Shown piece after piece: positions 1-12,060 of a stretch of 64,000 nt of DNA (within the stretch, counting starts at the first letter, position 1; every line of letters starts with the position of its first letter). A program made the translations under genes and the position numbers. The stretch is from Lophius americanus (Eukaryota; Chordata; Actinopteri; Lophiiformes; Lophiidae): positions 3,971,501 to 4,035,500 of the forward strand of contig JBBDHG010000127.1 in assembly GCA_037951165.1 (NCBI GenBank), written 5' to 3'. The notes under the pieces are model-generated. The model saw only the letters and a program-made list of their open reading frames with translations. It was not told the DNA's origin and searched no databases.

Positions 1-245
1 TGGCACTGAGTGGTTTTAGGGGGTAAAATAGTGTGGCTATAGTTAACCCTTCAACGACCTGCTCAACTCTTTGACTGAGCACATGTTGAGTTACTATTTT
101 GTGAAGAAAACTGTGTGCCACTTAACTGGAACTGTTTTAAATATGACCAAGTGGCAAAGTGGCAGCATGTATATGCTAAATAGTAAGGGGCCCAAGGATG
201 AAGCCCTGAGGGACACTACAGGTCACAGAGGCCACTGAGGATGAG
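1..245 (-). mobile_element. L2-like LINE reverse-transcriptase fragment
   Basis: Read on the minus strand, the part around 180-235 gives a degraded version of the RT block GVPQGSxLGPLLFSIY (Pro-Gln-Gly then Leu-Gly-Pro-Leu). The segment around 45-95 matches 43600-43660, so the two belong to the same subfamily. Frames are broken; not functional. Confidence 0.6.
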
Positions 246-1835
246 GCATTAACCTCAATAAGGTAATTGAGAAAGTCCTGTTCGATAGGAAGGATTTGTT
301 TGGTATTTTCTAGCATGAGTTGACTTACTACACAAAATAATTTAACTTAATTACGCCCAAAGGTTCTATAAAGGGTCAAATAGTGTTCTTAAGACATTCT
401 TTACCCAAAACGCTTTAGAGACGTTGCTTTATAATGAAGGATAAAACGGAGAGCTAATCTAATTAAAATGGACTATTTTCCATAAAAGTCTGATTTTCTT
501 TTCTGAATTCTTGGCCAAAGAATTTGTAGTTTTGTGATGAATTTAGAGTTTCTAGGATATTAAACTAAGGAATCAAATAAAATGTGAAAAGAAATCATTT
601 TTTCATAGGTTTTCTTTCTTCTTGAGGACATAAAAGGGTTAAGAAGCAGCATTATCAGTAAAAAGGCAGAGCTTCTTTCATCAAACATAATGTTATGTCA
701 TTATGTTTCAATATATCTTCAGGTGTTAAATAAAATATATCATTTCCCCTGGACTGAGCTATGTGTTGATTAGCTTTTGCCAAACAACAAACTAACTGTA
801 TGTCTGTATTTCAAACTAAGTTACGACCAACGACATAAGGCGTTTCTTGGTACAGCATTGTAACATACCGTACTATGCTTTTTTTTTTTGTTTCTGAGAG
901 GGAGAACATCTTGCACATAGACATATGACTGGGGTACAGATGCAAGACTAAGTGATAAGAAACATTTTCCTGGACTTTTGTATCCATCTGCTTTTCATCT
1001 GCCTCATTGCTTTCAAAGAATCTTTTGATGTGCAACTAACGGCAGCCAGGAGTCCTGTGAGTCAGCTGCAGCTCTCTGCTTAGAGGGCTGCCGCACCACG
1101 ACTCGCTTCAAGAGAACATACTGACCAGTCCGTGTGCAACTGGTTGGCACTATTTTTATGCGTCTATTCATATGTCAGCTTCATGAATAGATTAAAATTA
1201 GGAGCCAAAAGCTTGAAGACCTTGTTGTTTATATGAGGGTGGCAGAAGTGAGGACATTTGCTACCATCCACTTAATTTTCATTCGTACCATTAAAAATAC
1301 ATTACATTTAGTTAATTTGATGATACACATTCATAACTACAAATGACCTGCATTGCACCTTATGCTCCGGATAAAAAGAATGCACACATTTGATAAGCTT
1401 ACGTCAAATGGTCAGTAGATAAATTAATTATTTAGGTTATGTTTTTACCTTTGTTTGTCTATTTGATAGTGAGAGTACAGGAAAACAATATGCACAGATT
1501 TGCATACATTCTTTTACCCAGAGGTAGATTTTGGCATATCCTAGAGATGATGACATTTTTTTGACGTTATGTCATCGGCATGATCTCATAATGAGGTTTT
1601 CTTAAACATTGCAAGATAGGACACTTCTGGAGATTTTCAGTGTTGGAGTTTTATCCCAAATAAAAATTCTGATCACAACTAAGCCTACGCCTGTCGTTCC
1701 CAACAGCAAGGCTAAATCCCCTAAAAGCTCCCAATCAATCCCAATCTCCTGCGTCGTAAAAGCGATCCGCCCGATTTAGCCCTCATATTAAATGTGAATC
1801 CCTTCAAAGAATATGCTATTTGAAACGGCATTTCA

Positions 1836-1960
1836 AATGTCCCTCTCCACAGCAACACTCCTCACCTCATCATGTTGGATTCTGAAGCCAGAGAGATATA
1901 TAATCTCTCCAGCGAGTTCAGGGTCAAACCCGGAGTCCAGCTTCAAACCTCATGTCCTTT
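1836..1960 (-). mobile_element. Rex3 (RTE clade) LINE fragment
   Basis: On the minus strand it resembles the Rex3 3' coding end (codons around WRDYI..LAWE..GIP..ELE). The same words recur at 4225-4335: cctctcc-cagc-acactc and ataatctctccagc. Short and degenerate. Confidence 0.5.
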
Positions 1961-2021
1961 GCAGAGTTCTATAGGTTAGATAAGAAGCTACCAAGTGACA
2001 CGACGCCAATCTATTCAATGT

Positions 2022-2043
2022 CATATATATATATATATATATA
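2022..2043. repeat. (TA)n microsatellite
   Basis: About ten uninterrupted TA units, 40 bp from the foldback at 2081-2129. Confidence 0.9.
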
Positions 2044-2080
2044 CTGTATATAAAATATAGAACTCCTCAATTTGGCTGTT

Positions 2081-2129
2081 CCCTTACGGGTTTGCAAGAG
2101 CAAACCCGTAAGGGTACCGCCGGTACCCT
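2081..2129. repeat. two chained perfect inverted repeats
   Basis: Arms 2081-2095 and 2100-2114 are perfect 15-bp reverse complements around the 4-nt loop aaga. Arms 2111-2119 and 2121-2129 form a second perfect 9-bp palindrome around one base, sharing 2111-2114 with the first. Such a stem in 64 kb by chance is about a one-in-a-thousand event. Confidence 0.9.
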
Positions 2130-2999
2130 GCAGGCCAACAGTAGCATGACAGTATTTGTTAAGCAGAGCTCCAGTGGATCCGGAGTGGAAATTAGATTCA
2201 TGTTCCGCATTATGATTTGGCATAGGCAGCTCTTAATGACGCAACTCTCCCCTTTTATCCGGGTCTGGGACAGGAACTAGATGTACACTGATGACTGACC
2301 CCTTCATGACTTGGTTGGTATAAAAATGTGAAAATAATGCATGAAATGGTTTTTCAGTTATTGCATTAACACGAAGGAACTGCAGCAGTGGACGCCTCTG
2401 GGTACTGTTTTACCTCAGCGGAGGTTTACACACTCTGAGGGCTTTTAGTTAGCATTGTTTTTTTTTTATCATCTCTCCTGGTTGTTTAGTTTTGTTTACA
2501 GGGCTGAGTGATGAAGATGATGCCACATGAATTCCGTTCCGACTGCTCGCACTGATATCGTATGACCACAAATGTCTGATTTAGGGCTAAATATGAGAGT
2601 GACACAAAGATCAGATGTGAAAATTTTGGATTCTTGTGTTCCTCCAAAAAAAGAAAATCAGTATCTGTCATGCATTAACGCAAAAACTCTAAATTAAGTA
2701 AGCTTGATATGTCAACTTAACCGGATTGAAGAAAACACTGCAGCTATGTGTAGCAATGTCACAGTAATCCAAAAAATAAAAATAAAACAGGTTTCAGAAA
2801 CTGCTTGTCTCTGCTTCTGTAATTGTTTGAAAGCACTGAGCTGGAATCACTAATACAGGAGTCGGGGCTGGAAATACCCGGACTCTCAATAGGTTTCGTT
2901 GTAATGAGCCCCACGTTTAAATAGAAATGTTTCTACGCCTGTACCAGGATTGCGTTGTCTTTATATTAACATGGTCAGACCAAAGTGAAGGTGTGAAAG

Positions 3000-3136
3000 G
3001 TTGTCTTTCTCTATGTGTTGGCCTAGCAGCTTGTGCAGGATGTACCCTACCTCTCACCCAATGTCAGCTGGGATAAGCTCCAGCCCCCACCCCCTTGGAT
3101 GTGAACAGGATTAGCGATAAAGAAAATAGATGAAGG
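3000..3136 (+). mobile_element. V-SINE-like SINE, 3' part
   Basis: Contains the teleost SINE 3' region (ctatgtgttggcc, gtaccct-cctctcaccca, cagctgggataagctccagc, then a degraded gcgataaag-agatgaag end). No tRNA head. Confidence 0.65.
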
Positions 3137-3889
3137 TATTAAATAATGCATGTCAATTTGTATTTATTGGATATTTAAAAATGAATGAAATGAAATGAAA
3201 TTTTAATCAATGGCAGAGAGACTGAACATGTTAAACACATTTGACGGTTCTCTTTCATGACATTTCATATCATTCATCTCTTGGCCAAAAATACGATTGG
3301 AAGCATGAGTCAACTCTTTCTTTCAGTCATGTGTTTGTGCTTTTGTTAAAATAAAACCATAAAGGAAGGCCTAAGTGCCTGATTCTTTCAATGGAGTGTG
3401 CTCACTAGCCTTTTATTTCCTTCTGGCAACACAAACAGTATGTGCTGGAGAAATGGGATGAAAGCAGACCAGTGTGTGTGAGTGAAGGCATTACATCTGG
3501 CTCCCTCTCTTTTTTTCCTTCTCAGGAATCAGCCATCAACTGTCAAAAATAATTTAATGCTGTAGTCAGTGCCAAATTAAAATGGAGCACCAGCTGCTGC
3601 TGACTGAGAGAGGCTGTTTAATGGACATTTTAGATTTATGGTTTTGTGCGCAAAGTTTGGTCAAAGTTAAGACATGTTAACTTTATTCAGGGTTGAGTTT
3701 TTTCAAATCTTTAAAAAAAACACATTATACTATTTTTGCTGTTTTTGGAACTATATTATTTAAATTATTTACACCAAAACAGAATTTCTGTATTTTCAGT
3801 CAAGTCTTATTTCTCCATCAGCTCTCATTATCATCCATTTAAATCAAGTAACAAAGTACGTTTACTTAGGTACTTGTTGTTATATAGTT

Positions 3890-4010
3890 ATTATTTTATT
3901 TTTTATTGATGCTTTTATCTGCTTTTACTTTGTAGCACTTTGTGATTTGATCCAAATGTAAAGTGCATTATAAATTAAATGTATTATTATTATTAATATT
4001 ATTATTATTA
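3890..4010 (+). mobile_element. L2-like LINE 3' tail
   Basis: A stretch running from ctgcttttactttgtag to a terminal attattatt run; it recurs almost identically at 46853-46940. Typical 3' end of L2/CR1-type LINEs with a short tandem tail. It interrupts the TACTTTTACT repeat. Confidence 0.7.
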
Positions 4011-4224
4011 CACATTTGAACTACTTGTGCTTTACTCAAGTCATAACATGTTACTTTATACTTCTACGCCACTACATTTTTATTGTACTCTATACTCCCC
4101 TACATTTGCCAGACAGATGTTGTTACTTTTCAGATGACAACTTTTCCCACACTTCATCTATCCTTCCATCCATTTTCTTCTTCTTCTGCTTCGTGGTAAA
4201 AGGCTAAGAAGAGCATTTCTAATG

Positions 4225-4335
4225 TCCCTCTCCGCAGCGACACTCTCAAGCTCATCATTTTCATTTCTGACGCCAGTTAGGATACATAATCTCTCCAGCT
4301 AGCTCTGGGTGAAAAGTGGAAAATTGGTTTCAGGA
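4225..4335 (-). mobile_element. Rex3 LINE fragment, antisense
   Basis: Same Rex3 3' coding region as 1836-1960, in the opposite orientation to the adjoining Rex3 piece at 4345-5235. Confidence 0.5.
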
Positions 4336-4344
4336 GGAACAAAG

Positions 4345-5235
4345 GGGATTCCCTCCTGGTTGTGGAACGGTGGACCAACTTTTTAACCCTTGGCTTGAGT
4401 ATGGGGCATCAGGGGTATTGCAACGAACCATCTGGTCCCTATATTATCAAAGTGAGAGTTGTGTCTTCAGCAAATAATCTGACAAGTTTTCCGGTGTGTT
4501 ACACTCAACCAGCCATGGTTTCCCTCATTTCCGATTCTGTTCTTGATATTCATGGACAGGCTCCCAAGGCGCAGTCAAAGTGAAAGGAGTCTCCAGTTTG
4601 GGGAGCTTATCATTGAATCTCTTCTCTTCACAGATGATTTTGTTCGGTTAGCTTCATAAGTCCATGACTTCCAGCATGCACTGGATCCAGCCTCTTCCAT
4701 TGTGAGTGTGAAGAGGCAGGTATGAGAATCAGCACCTCCAAATCTGAGGCCATGGTTCTCTGCTGGGAAATGGTGGGCTGTCTCATTCAGGTTTGGGGTG
4801 AGTTGCTGCCTCAGATAAAGAAATGTATGTATCTTGTTCTGGAACGATGGGATAATGGACCGTGAGTGGGACAGACGGTTTGGTGCAGCATCAGCAGTAA
4901 CGCTGTAATTCTATAGATCCGTTGTGGTGAAGAAAGACCTGAGTGGTAAGGCAAAGCTCTCAATCTAAAAACCAATCTGCATTCCAACCCTCTCCTATGG
5001 TCATGAGTTCTGGGTAGTAACCGAAAGATTAGGATGAAGGACAAAAGCAGCTGAAGTGAGCTTCGTTTTTAAGGTGGCTGGGCTCAGCCTTAGAAATAAA
5101 GTGAGGAGCTCAGGCATTTGGAGGCAGCTCTAAAACAACCTGTTGAGGTGTTTTGGGAATCTGATTAGGACGCCTCAATGACTCCCACCTCTGGAGGTCT
5201 TCCATGCACAACCAGTAGGGAGGGTAGACACACCT
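4345..5235 (+). mobile_element. Rex3 (RTE clade) LINE, 3' part of the RT region
   Basis: Degenerate Rex3 coding sequence in sense orientation. Recognisable words are atgagaatcagcacctccaa (conserved RT segment), gatccgttgtggtgaagaa, tatggtcatgag, ggtggctgggctcagcctta and gttgaggtgtttt. Many stops and indels; only the distal RT and C-terminal region survives. Confidence 0.75.
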
Positions 5236-5239
5236 AATT

Positions 5240-5443
5240 TATTATTATTCATTCCGTATCCCTAACGTCTGATCCCGTTCAGGGTCGTGGAGCGTGGAGC
5301 CTATTCCAGCTGACATTGAGCGAGAGGCGGGGTAAACCCAGGACGAGTCGCCAGTTCATCACAGGGCTGACACACAGAGAGACAGAAAAAGATTCATGCT
5401 CACATTCATTCCTACAGGTGATTTAGAGTAACTGATTCACTTT
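5240..5443 (-). mobile_element. V-SINE-like SINE, 3' part
   Basis: Minus-strand SINE 3' region (agggtcgtggagcgtggagc, attccagctgacattgagc, gtcgccagttcatcacaggg) directly abutting the Rex3 fragment. Confidence 0.7.
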
Positions 5444-5912
5444 CTTTATAGAGACGCTTCATGTATCTCCAAATTATTGATTTTGAATGTTTGTGATAAA
5501 CTAAAGGAATAAGTGTCTCTTTGTAGGTTGAAAAAAATTCTACTACTATATATTCTGAAAAAGGTTAAATAACCTCGAAAATATCACAAAAACATGCTTA
5601 TTGGAGACATATAAAGCGATGCTATAAACAGGCTATGATGATATTATAGATAAAACAGCATAAAGTAGTTGGATTTCCAGAAATCAAATATAATAGAAAA
5701 AATGATGGGGGCAATTTTCCTGCACAATGAGTACTTTTACTTGGATACTTTAAAGATTTTCTGCTGAGAGTCCTTACATACTTTTACTTACTCAAGGTTT
5801 TGAAAGCAGGTTTTTTATTTGTAGTTGAGCGATTTCGGTACTTTCAACTAAAAGCAATGCAACAAATACATTAAAATATCATAAAATTCAATTTCACCCG
5901 GGCACATGAATA

Positions 5913-6240
5913 CATTCATTCATTATCTACCGCTTATCCAGTTCAGGGTCACAGGTGGGCCGGAGCCTATCCCATCGGGCGAGAGGCAGGGTACACCCTG
6001 GACAAGTCGCCAGTTCATCGCAGGGCAGACACACAACCACACACACTTACGGGCAATTTTTGTGACACCAATTCACCTATATCACATGCTTTTGGACTGT
6101 GGGAGGAAGCCGGAGTTCCCGGAGAGAGCCCACGCAGACACAGGGAGAACATGCAAACTCCACACAGAAAGGCAGGCAGACGTGGATTTGAACCTGGTAC
6201 CTTCTTGCAGCAGCGCTAACCACTGCGCCACTGTGCCGCC
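5913..6240 (-). mobile_element. full-length V-SINE-like tRNA-derived SINE
   Basis: On the minus strand it starts with a tRNA-like head: ggcggcacagtggcgcagtg (A-box-like) and ggttcaaatcc (B-box), then the conserved central region (tttctgtgtggagtttgcat) and a 3' region ending in an ATTC/GAAT-rich tail at 5913. It is flanked by near-identical 10-mers, acatgaatac (5904-5913) and acacgaatac (6242-6251), a likely target-site duplication. The head-body-tail order and central domain fit the V-SINE group (as in zebrafish DANA). Confidence 0.85.
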
Positions 6241-9200
6241 TACACGAATACAAGGGGAGATTGTTTTTCTCTCAGGGGAGACAGCTTTCACTCTCTATTT
6301 ACTGTGTCTGCTTCTGAGTCATCGTTGCATTAGTCGCTGCGATAAGACGTACCAAATAGCCTTTGTCAGATCACCAGGCTCCAGCAAAGGCATTGCTGTC
6401 TGTTTTTCTGTGTGATAAAATCACAAGCCTAACAAGGGAAATGAAAGCCTTACAGGCTTGACAAAATGATCTGTTGTTCTGATATGTCCAGTGGGCTTCA
6501 CAAGATTCATATGACACTCACATACTCATAGACCGCGGCTACGCCGGCAGCTGGGCACACAGCGACTTATAAATCTGCCAGGATTCATGGTTGGCACCAT
6601 CGGCGGGGGCACATTATGTTTTAAAGCACCTCTGACAGTTACTGCTGAGTGGATGCAGGTCGGTTCGGTCATGTTAGAACTGTAGATAGGTACCAGCTCT
6701 TGATCGCCGGAACTCTACACTACCATCACTCTGAGGCTGTGTTGGGACAAATGACACTCCTGCATGAACAAAGTCATACCTCTCAATTATTTCACTGAAG
6801 GCCAATATGTTAATGCAACACCACTTTCTATCTCAGGGCTGCACATTGTCAGACTCCTCAGCCAATCAACTGCTCTAGGGGGAAAAAAAGCTGACACTTT
6901 TGTTTTTTTGCTTTTAAAATGTACCTCTGACTGACATTCATGCAGTCAGCGTATTATGTGAACGCTCCCTCTGAACATGTGACAACTCTGTCATTGTCTT
7001 ATGTGACAAAAGTGCGTATTTTAGGGAGGCCTTTTCAGTGAGGGCAGCATGAAGAACACCTTTGAAATCAGTCTTTTATTTAATCACCTTTTGGCGAGAC
7101 TGTAAGTTTATTTTAGCATTCGATAAAGGGAAGAAGGATGGCCCAGGGGACGACACGGTAGTGACGTGCAATATCACCGATTTTCTTTGGCAACTGATTC
7201 CAAGTAAAACACAACCCAATATTGCTGATATCGATATTTTGCACAAAAGCATGGGGTGCTCGGAAAAAGAAAATTAAGTAAGCTCTTTCTAAATATATTT
7301 AGAATGATATCAGATCAGTGGGGAGCCATGGATTGAACTCCCATCAAATAATTTCACCAATTATATAACCATACGTGCCCGAAAGGCACATTGTTAGCGC
7401 AAGACAACAGAATCTGGAACTCATCCAAAAAACAACAGCAGCGACCATCTACAGCCAGCAGTAATCAACAGGACACAAAAGAATCCAGTAGACTCAACAA
7501 AGCTGTTCAAATACACTTTTCTCACAGATGAATGAGTTTAAATATCGTTCTTTTAAGTTAGAAATCGATTCGATTCAAATCGATTTGAATTGCGGAAAAG
7601 ATGTGAATGACTGTGCTCAAAGCATAAAAGCTGTAAATCTTTTTATGTGCATAAAAGTCTTAAAACTTATGAAAATTAGGGAGTTTTTTTTTTTTTCAAA
7701 ATATACTTTTAATCTAAAAATGTGGAAAAATCATATATTTTATTATTTTATTATCATCATCTTAGAAACTCTATTTTTTATTTTAAAATAATAAACAATA
7801 TTCATTTTTTGGTAAAGCAATTTTTAAGTAGTTAAAAAAATAATCAGATTTTTTAACTATAGTATGATGAAATTTCGTATTTCATGGCAAAAAGTATATT
7901 TTAGTTGATATGGCTTTACATCTTTTGGTAAAGCATTTTGGACAAGTTGGACAGTTACAGATAATGTAAGAATTAATATTTTTAGAAAACTATTTGACCC
8001 ATAGTAGACTTTTTCTGTTGTATCAAATTACATAATTCTGTTTAGTAAGTCCTCACATGCATTCCCTAAAAGTCCCACTTATAGAATAGCCTCCTCCTGC
8101 GGTGGAGGCATTGATCATGCGGTGTCCCCCATGGCTCCGTTCCTGGCCCTTTACTCTTTAGCACACACATGCTGCCACTGTGTCACATTATAAACATGTT
8201 CAGTCAAGTAGCATAAATTCTTCAATAGGAAATATTGACTCTAAAGTTGCTCAACCAAACAGTTTAGCAGATCATTAAAGGTTTAAATAAATGTAAGCAT
8301 AGTGTGAGATTTCTTTATGAGCTGAGATGTTTCGTCCCGACAGCGTATACAATGATTGTCTCTTACGGTCATCTGGGCCACTGTTGAGGTCTATTACCTC
8401 ACTCATCTATCATCAGTGTGAAAGTTGAGCAAACATTATGATCTTGAAAATGGATTGATTTGTGACTTCATAAATCTGCTATAACGGCGCAGCAGCCTAG
8501 ATTAAAATGTAAATATGAGTCAGCATAACTTGAGCTGCAGATCAGTGTTGAGCTCCACTCCCATCACTTCCTCCACTCTGCCCCTCTTCATCAGTCTTCA
8601 TAAGGACTCAAGAGAGCTGGATGAGATCACATCAAATGAATTGAGGACGAAGACCACCTTGCAATTTTGAGCCATATGTACGTGAAATTTATTATTATAT
8701 TTAATGGAATGGCATTTATCTGCAATACAATGAAAAATATCAAGCAATGACTATTTGACGTTTTTGATAAAAACAATCTGTGAAACATCATCTGCTGTAT
8801 TATCATAATGTTTGTGCGTGACATTAAGACATGCCAATACATTTGGGGTACAGGTTACAATCCTGCGATTTGATGATCCTTCTTTCATATTTACCCTACG
8901 TCCTTCTTTTTATGCTTTTTCAGTCATTTTACTTGCCTAACACCAGTTCTCTTCAAGCTCTCCTTTTTGTCGCGTTTTTAACTGTTCTGTTTAATAATTG
9001 GCTCCGCGGTTGCAGATCATGGCTCCTCATCCCAGAACTTAAGCTGACTCTCTGGTCTCCTGGGACCCGATGTCAGGAGCATTTTTCCTCTTCAGACCGA
9101 TACTTTGCATGTCCAGCCTTGACATTAGCAAATTTCTTGTCTACCCCCAGAGTTTATTGATTGTGTTCTGAAGGCCTTTGCCTCCCTTGTGGATTCTTCA

Positions 9201-10434
9201 ACCTCCAGCACTACAGCTGTCTTTCATGAGAGAGTTTAAACTGGGTCTGATTTAATAAATCATATTTAAACTAAGATCAAATTAAGATGATAGTGAAAAC
9301 ATCTTCAGATGATAAATGGGTTGACTTTGGATAACAGAGTAAACTACTTTAAGCCAAAAGTCCGTCGTCATAAAACCCAAAAGGGACACTAGTTTCAAGA
9401 TTACAGACTTTTTCATGTTTCTAAGTAATACTTTAAGATAGATTAGATAACATTTACTTTTTTTGAGAAGTTTCTGGTTTATTTAAGAAAAACAAAAGAC
9501 ACATTTTCGGATTTTGTTCAGTTCTCAGTTCTATTGAACGGGTGGTTGGGGTTGTGCTTTGGGTATTAATGACCCTAAGTCATCCAAAATCCTAGCTCTA
9601 ATCTTGCACATATAAAGGTTGACCAATATTGTCATAATATCCTTAATCTTTGTAAATGATTTACGTATAATTTATTCATATAGTACTGTCCCATTCTTAA
9701 TACATTATTTAAATGAATTAGTAGATTCTTAGCATCCTCTAATTATTGCGTTTTCTTTTAAGCCCAGCGTTTTCTATATTGGTGAATTTAGACCCTGTCA
9801 ACATGAATTCAAAAGCAGCAACTGATCAAAAGGAATCAATCGGTAGATGATGAACAATTTCAGTTATTCATTTCCACTCCACCACCACTTCATTTCCTCC
9901 AATTGTCTCTGCTGGAAAACCGACTTGATCAGTTTCTAAAACCAGAAGATCCGCTCAGATCAGCTGAACTGCAGCCGGCAGAAAGAAAAGGGTGAAGCAG
10001 GAGGATCATGGTGAAACAAAAAAAAAGTAAATAAAAGGTCTAAAATGTGACTTCAGTGAAAGTATGTAGAACTATGAGGGTATTATGGGAGAGTGGTGTA
10101 AAGATGTGGAGGCCATCTGGGCTCAGCTAATCTGTCATCTTATCGTCTGCTTTCTCCTCACTAGGTTTGCTCTCCACTTGGCAACGTGTCCCGCTGCACA
10201 GCTGGCTTCACGATCTCTCCCTGTTCCCCTCTCAATCGCTCCCACTCTCATGTGTGTGAACACTCCAGCCTGAGCCATCACGCTGTTACTCACACATGTG
10301 TTTGCTTAACTTGACTCTGAGGTGCAAAGAAGTCTGTGGTACGCCGGGACTTTTGATCGGATTTATAATGCTATAGCGGTTACTCAGGTGCATAAGTGTA
10401 ACGATGCATTAATATTCTTATTATAATTTATGCT

Positions 10435-11035
10435 TGGATAATAATAAAATATTAATGATAGACTTTATAAATGACCGACACTCAAGGTCACCTTACAGAT
10501 ATAATGAAAACAACAAATATACCAAACAAATAAAACACTATGTAATAAAAGCTAAAATCTAAAAATAGATACAAAGTCAAATAACAGTGGTCACACGTAA
10601 TGGGCGAGTCTGAAAAAATTAGTTTTGAAAGTGGGGTGAGACTCAATTTCACGTTTAGTTTGAGGGAGAGAGTTCCAGAGACGAGGAGAAAATTGCAGCA
10701 GTCAATGTATGATGTGACGAGGGTCTTGACGAGGATGGCGGTGCTGTTTGAGGGAGTGAGTAAAATAGTGAAATATGCAGACACAGTGATATCATCGATG
10801 TGTGCTTCCAATGATAATGTGCTGTCGAGGATCACACCAAGACTATATACTATACTACTATAGCGGAGAAAATACGGAGTTGCCGATTGTGAGTGAGAAG
10901 GTGTTGGATGAGGTCAGAGGGGTTTGGGCGCTGTCCTGGAGACAGACAGAGAGGGAAGATGGTGGAAGGGTTGAGTTCGGTTGGGCGGACAGATCGAGCT
11001 GGGAGTCATCCATGTTGCAATGAAAGTGGACAACT
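10435..11035 (-). mobile_element. L2-like LINE RT C-terminal fragment with 3' tail
   Basis: Minus-strand frame 10488-10835 reads LDSTLSLEAHIDDITVSAYF, then LVKTLVTSYIDCCNFLL, which are the L2/CR1 motifs LGVxLDSxLSxxxHI and LVTSxLDYCNSLL. An internal deletion removes the HWLPV region, then a degraded FKSxLKTxLF-like end and a Rex/L2-type 3' end (ccttgagtgt, tttataaag, attattat) follow. A DDSQLDLS version of YADDTQLYLS lies near 11000. Dead copy. Confidence 0.75.
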
Positions 11036-11262
11036 CATTTTCTGACCGAGTGAAAGGAGGTAGATCAGAGCCCTACGAATGTTTGAACATCATTTCTTAG
11101 ACCAATATAAGGGAGTGTTTTTTTTTAATTTAATGATAAACACACCCGAGTCAGTTTGATTCCCTCGTACACCTTGAAGAGTTCCTTTGGGTTGTAAAAT
11201 CATTTTTCTTAAGTATAATAATGTTATATTAGTTATAAGGGAACATTCAAGTGAACATTCAG

Positions 11263-11352
11263 AGTCATGTTCAAGGGAACATGACTGAGTAGAAATACTC
11301 AGTGTATTACATTTAATTTTTAATACATTTTGTTTCCAAAATGTATTAAAAA
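11263..11352. repeat. three chained perfect hairpins, each with a 4-nt loop
   Basis: Hairpin 1: arms 11263-11272 and 11277-11286 (10 bp). Hairpin 2: arms 11284-11291 and 11296-11303 (8 bp), overlapping the first by 3 nt. Hairpin 3: arms 11317-11332 and 11337-11352 (16 bp). Loops are aagg, gaaa and tttc. All are perfect. Confidence 0.9.
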
Positions 11353-11989
11353 CTGTTCCCATGACTAAGTCTTCTGGTATTGGAAAATTAAAATCATCTT
11401 TTAGCAAAATAACGGTGTGTTGTGCCGTTTGTTGCCCAGCTAAAAAAGAAAGGTTTATCATCGGCCCCCACTGCTTATAGCACTATAATGATACTCCCAC
11501 TATAATTTCACTACTACACATAGGGCCTCTATATATATCACCATTTAAATAATCAGAGTACAATGACACCTCTACAGAATTCAAGACTTTTCCTTTCCAG
11601 TGCTTAACAGGGAACATTCAGGGAGACAGATCACCTAAAGATTTTGAAGATCAAGAGATGTGAAAATAACACTGTTGAATGTGACGGATAGGGTGGGTGG
11701 TTGTTTGTGTGTGTGTGGCAGCAGAATCACGGCTGGTATGTGGGTGAAGCTGTCAGAGCAAGTTTTTTATTTTTATTTTTTTAAGTGTGTGCGTCTGAAT
11801 GGATGGTGTTAAGCTGTGTGAGTGTGTTTGTGTGTGTGTATTTCTCCATGGGGGATATAGCCAGTAGATCACTCACAGCATCTCTCGTCCCAGTGTCCCT
11901 GCAGACATGTGTATGTTCGTACGGGGCTGAGTAGATTGGGCAGAGTGAATGGGCTCATTAGCAGCAGCAGAGGAACACATGGCCTGGGG

Positions 11990-12060
11990 CACACACACTC
12001 TCTCACTTTCTCTCTCTCTCTCTCTCTGTCACACACACACACACACACACACCGTCACAC
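11990..12060. repeat. (CT)n-(CA)n compound microsatellite
   Basis: A CT run at about 12010-12027 is followed by a CA run at 12030-12052. Confidence 0.95.

Larger units (their letters stand above)
3848..5850 (+). repeat. teleost TACTTTTACT-type repeat split by nested insertions
   Basis: The first half is seen at 3848-3888 (aagtaacaaagtacgtttac) and 4011-4145 (tactttatacttctacgcc), the second half at about 5560-5850 (gagtacttttacttggatac, ending in ggtactttcaac). Both are parts of one abundant fish repeat, its class unassigned here. Between and within the halves sit an L2 tail, Rex3 pieces and a SINE. Confidence 0.6.

Noticed and set aside
5906..6415. 169-codon plus-strand frame, the longest in the window
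   Set aside because: It runs through the antisense strand of a SINE; no independent protein.
7569..7590. 18-bp palindrome around atcgat
   Set aside because: Embedded in a run of attcgattc-like words, so it is explained by simple-sequence bias rather than a foldback event.
10600..10863. Plus-strand frame over the L2 fragment
   Set aside because: Antisense shadow; the minus strand carries the LSLEAHIDD and LVTSYIDCC motifs.
11090..11461. 123-codon minus-strand frame
   Set aside because: No recognisable motif; it overlaps the chained hairpins, whose symmetric sequence helps keep it open.
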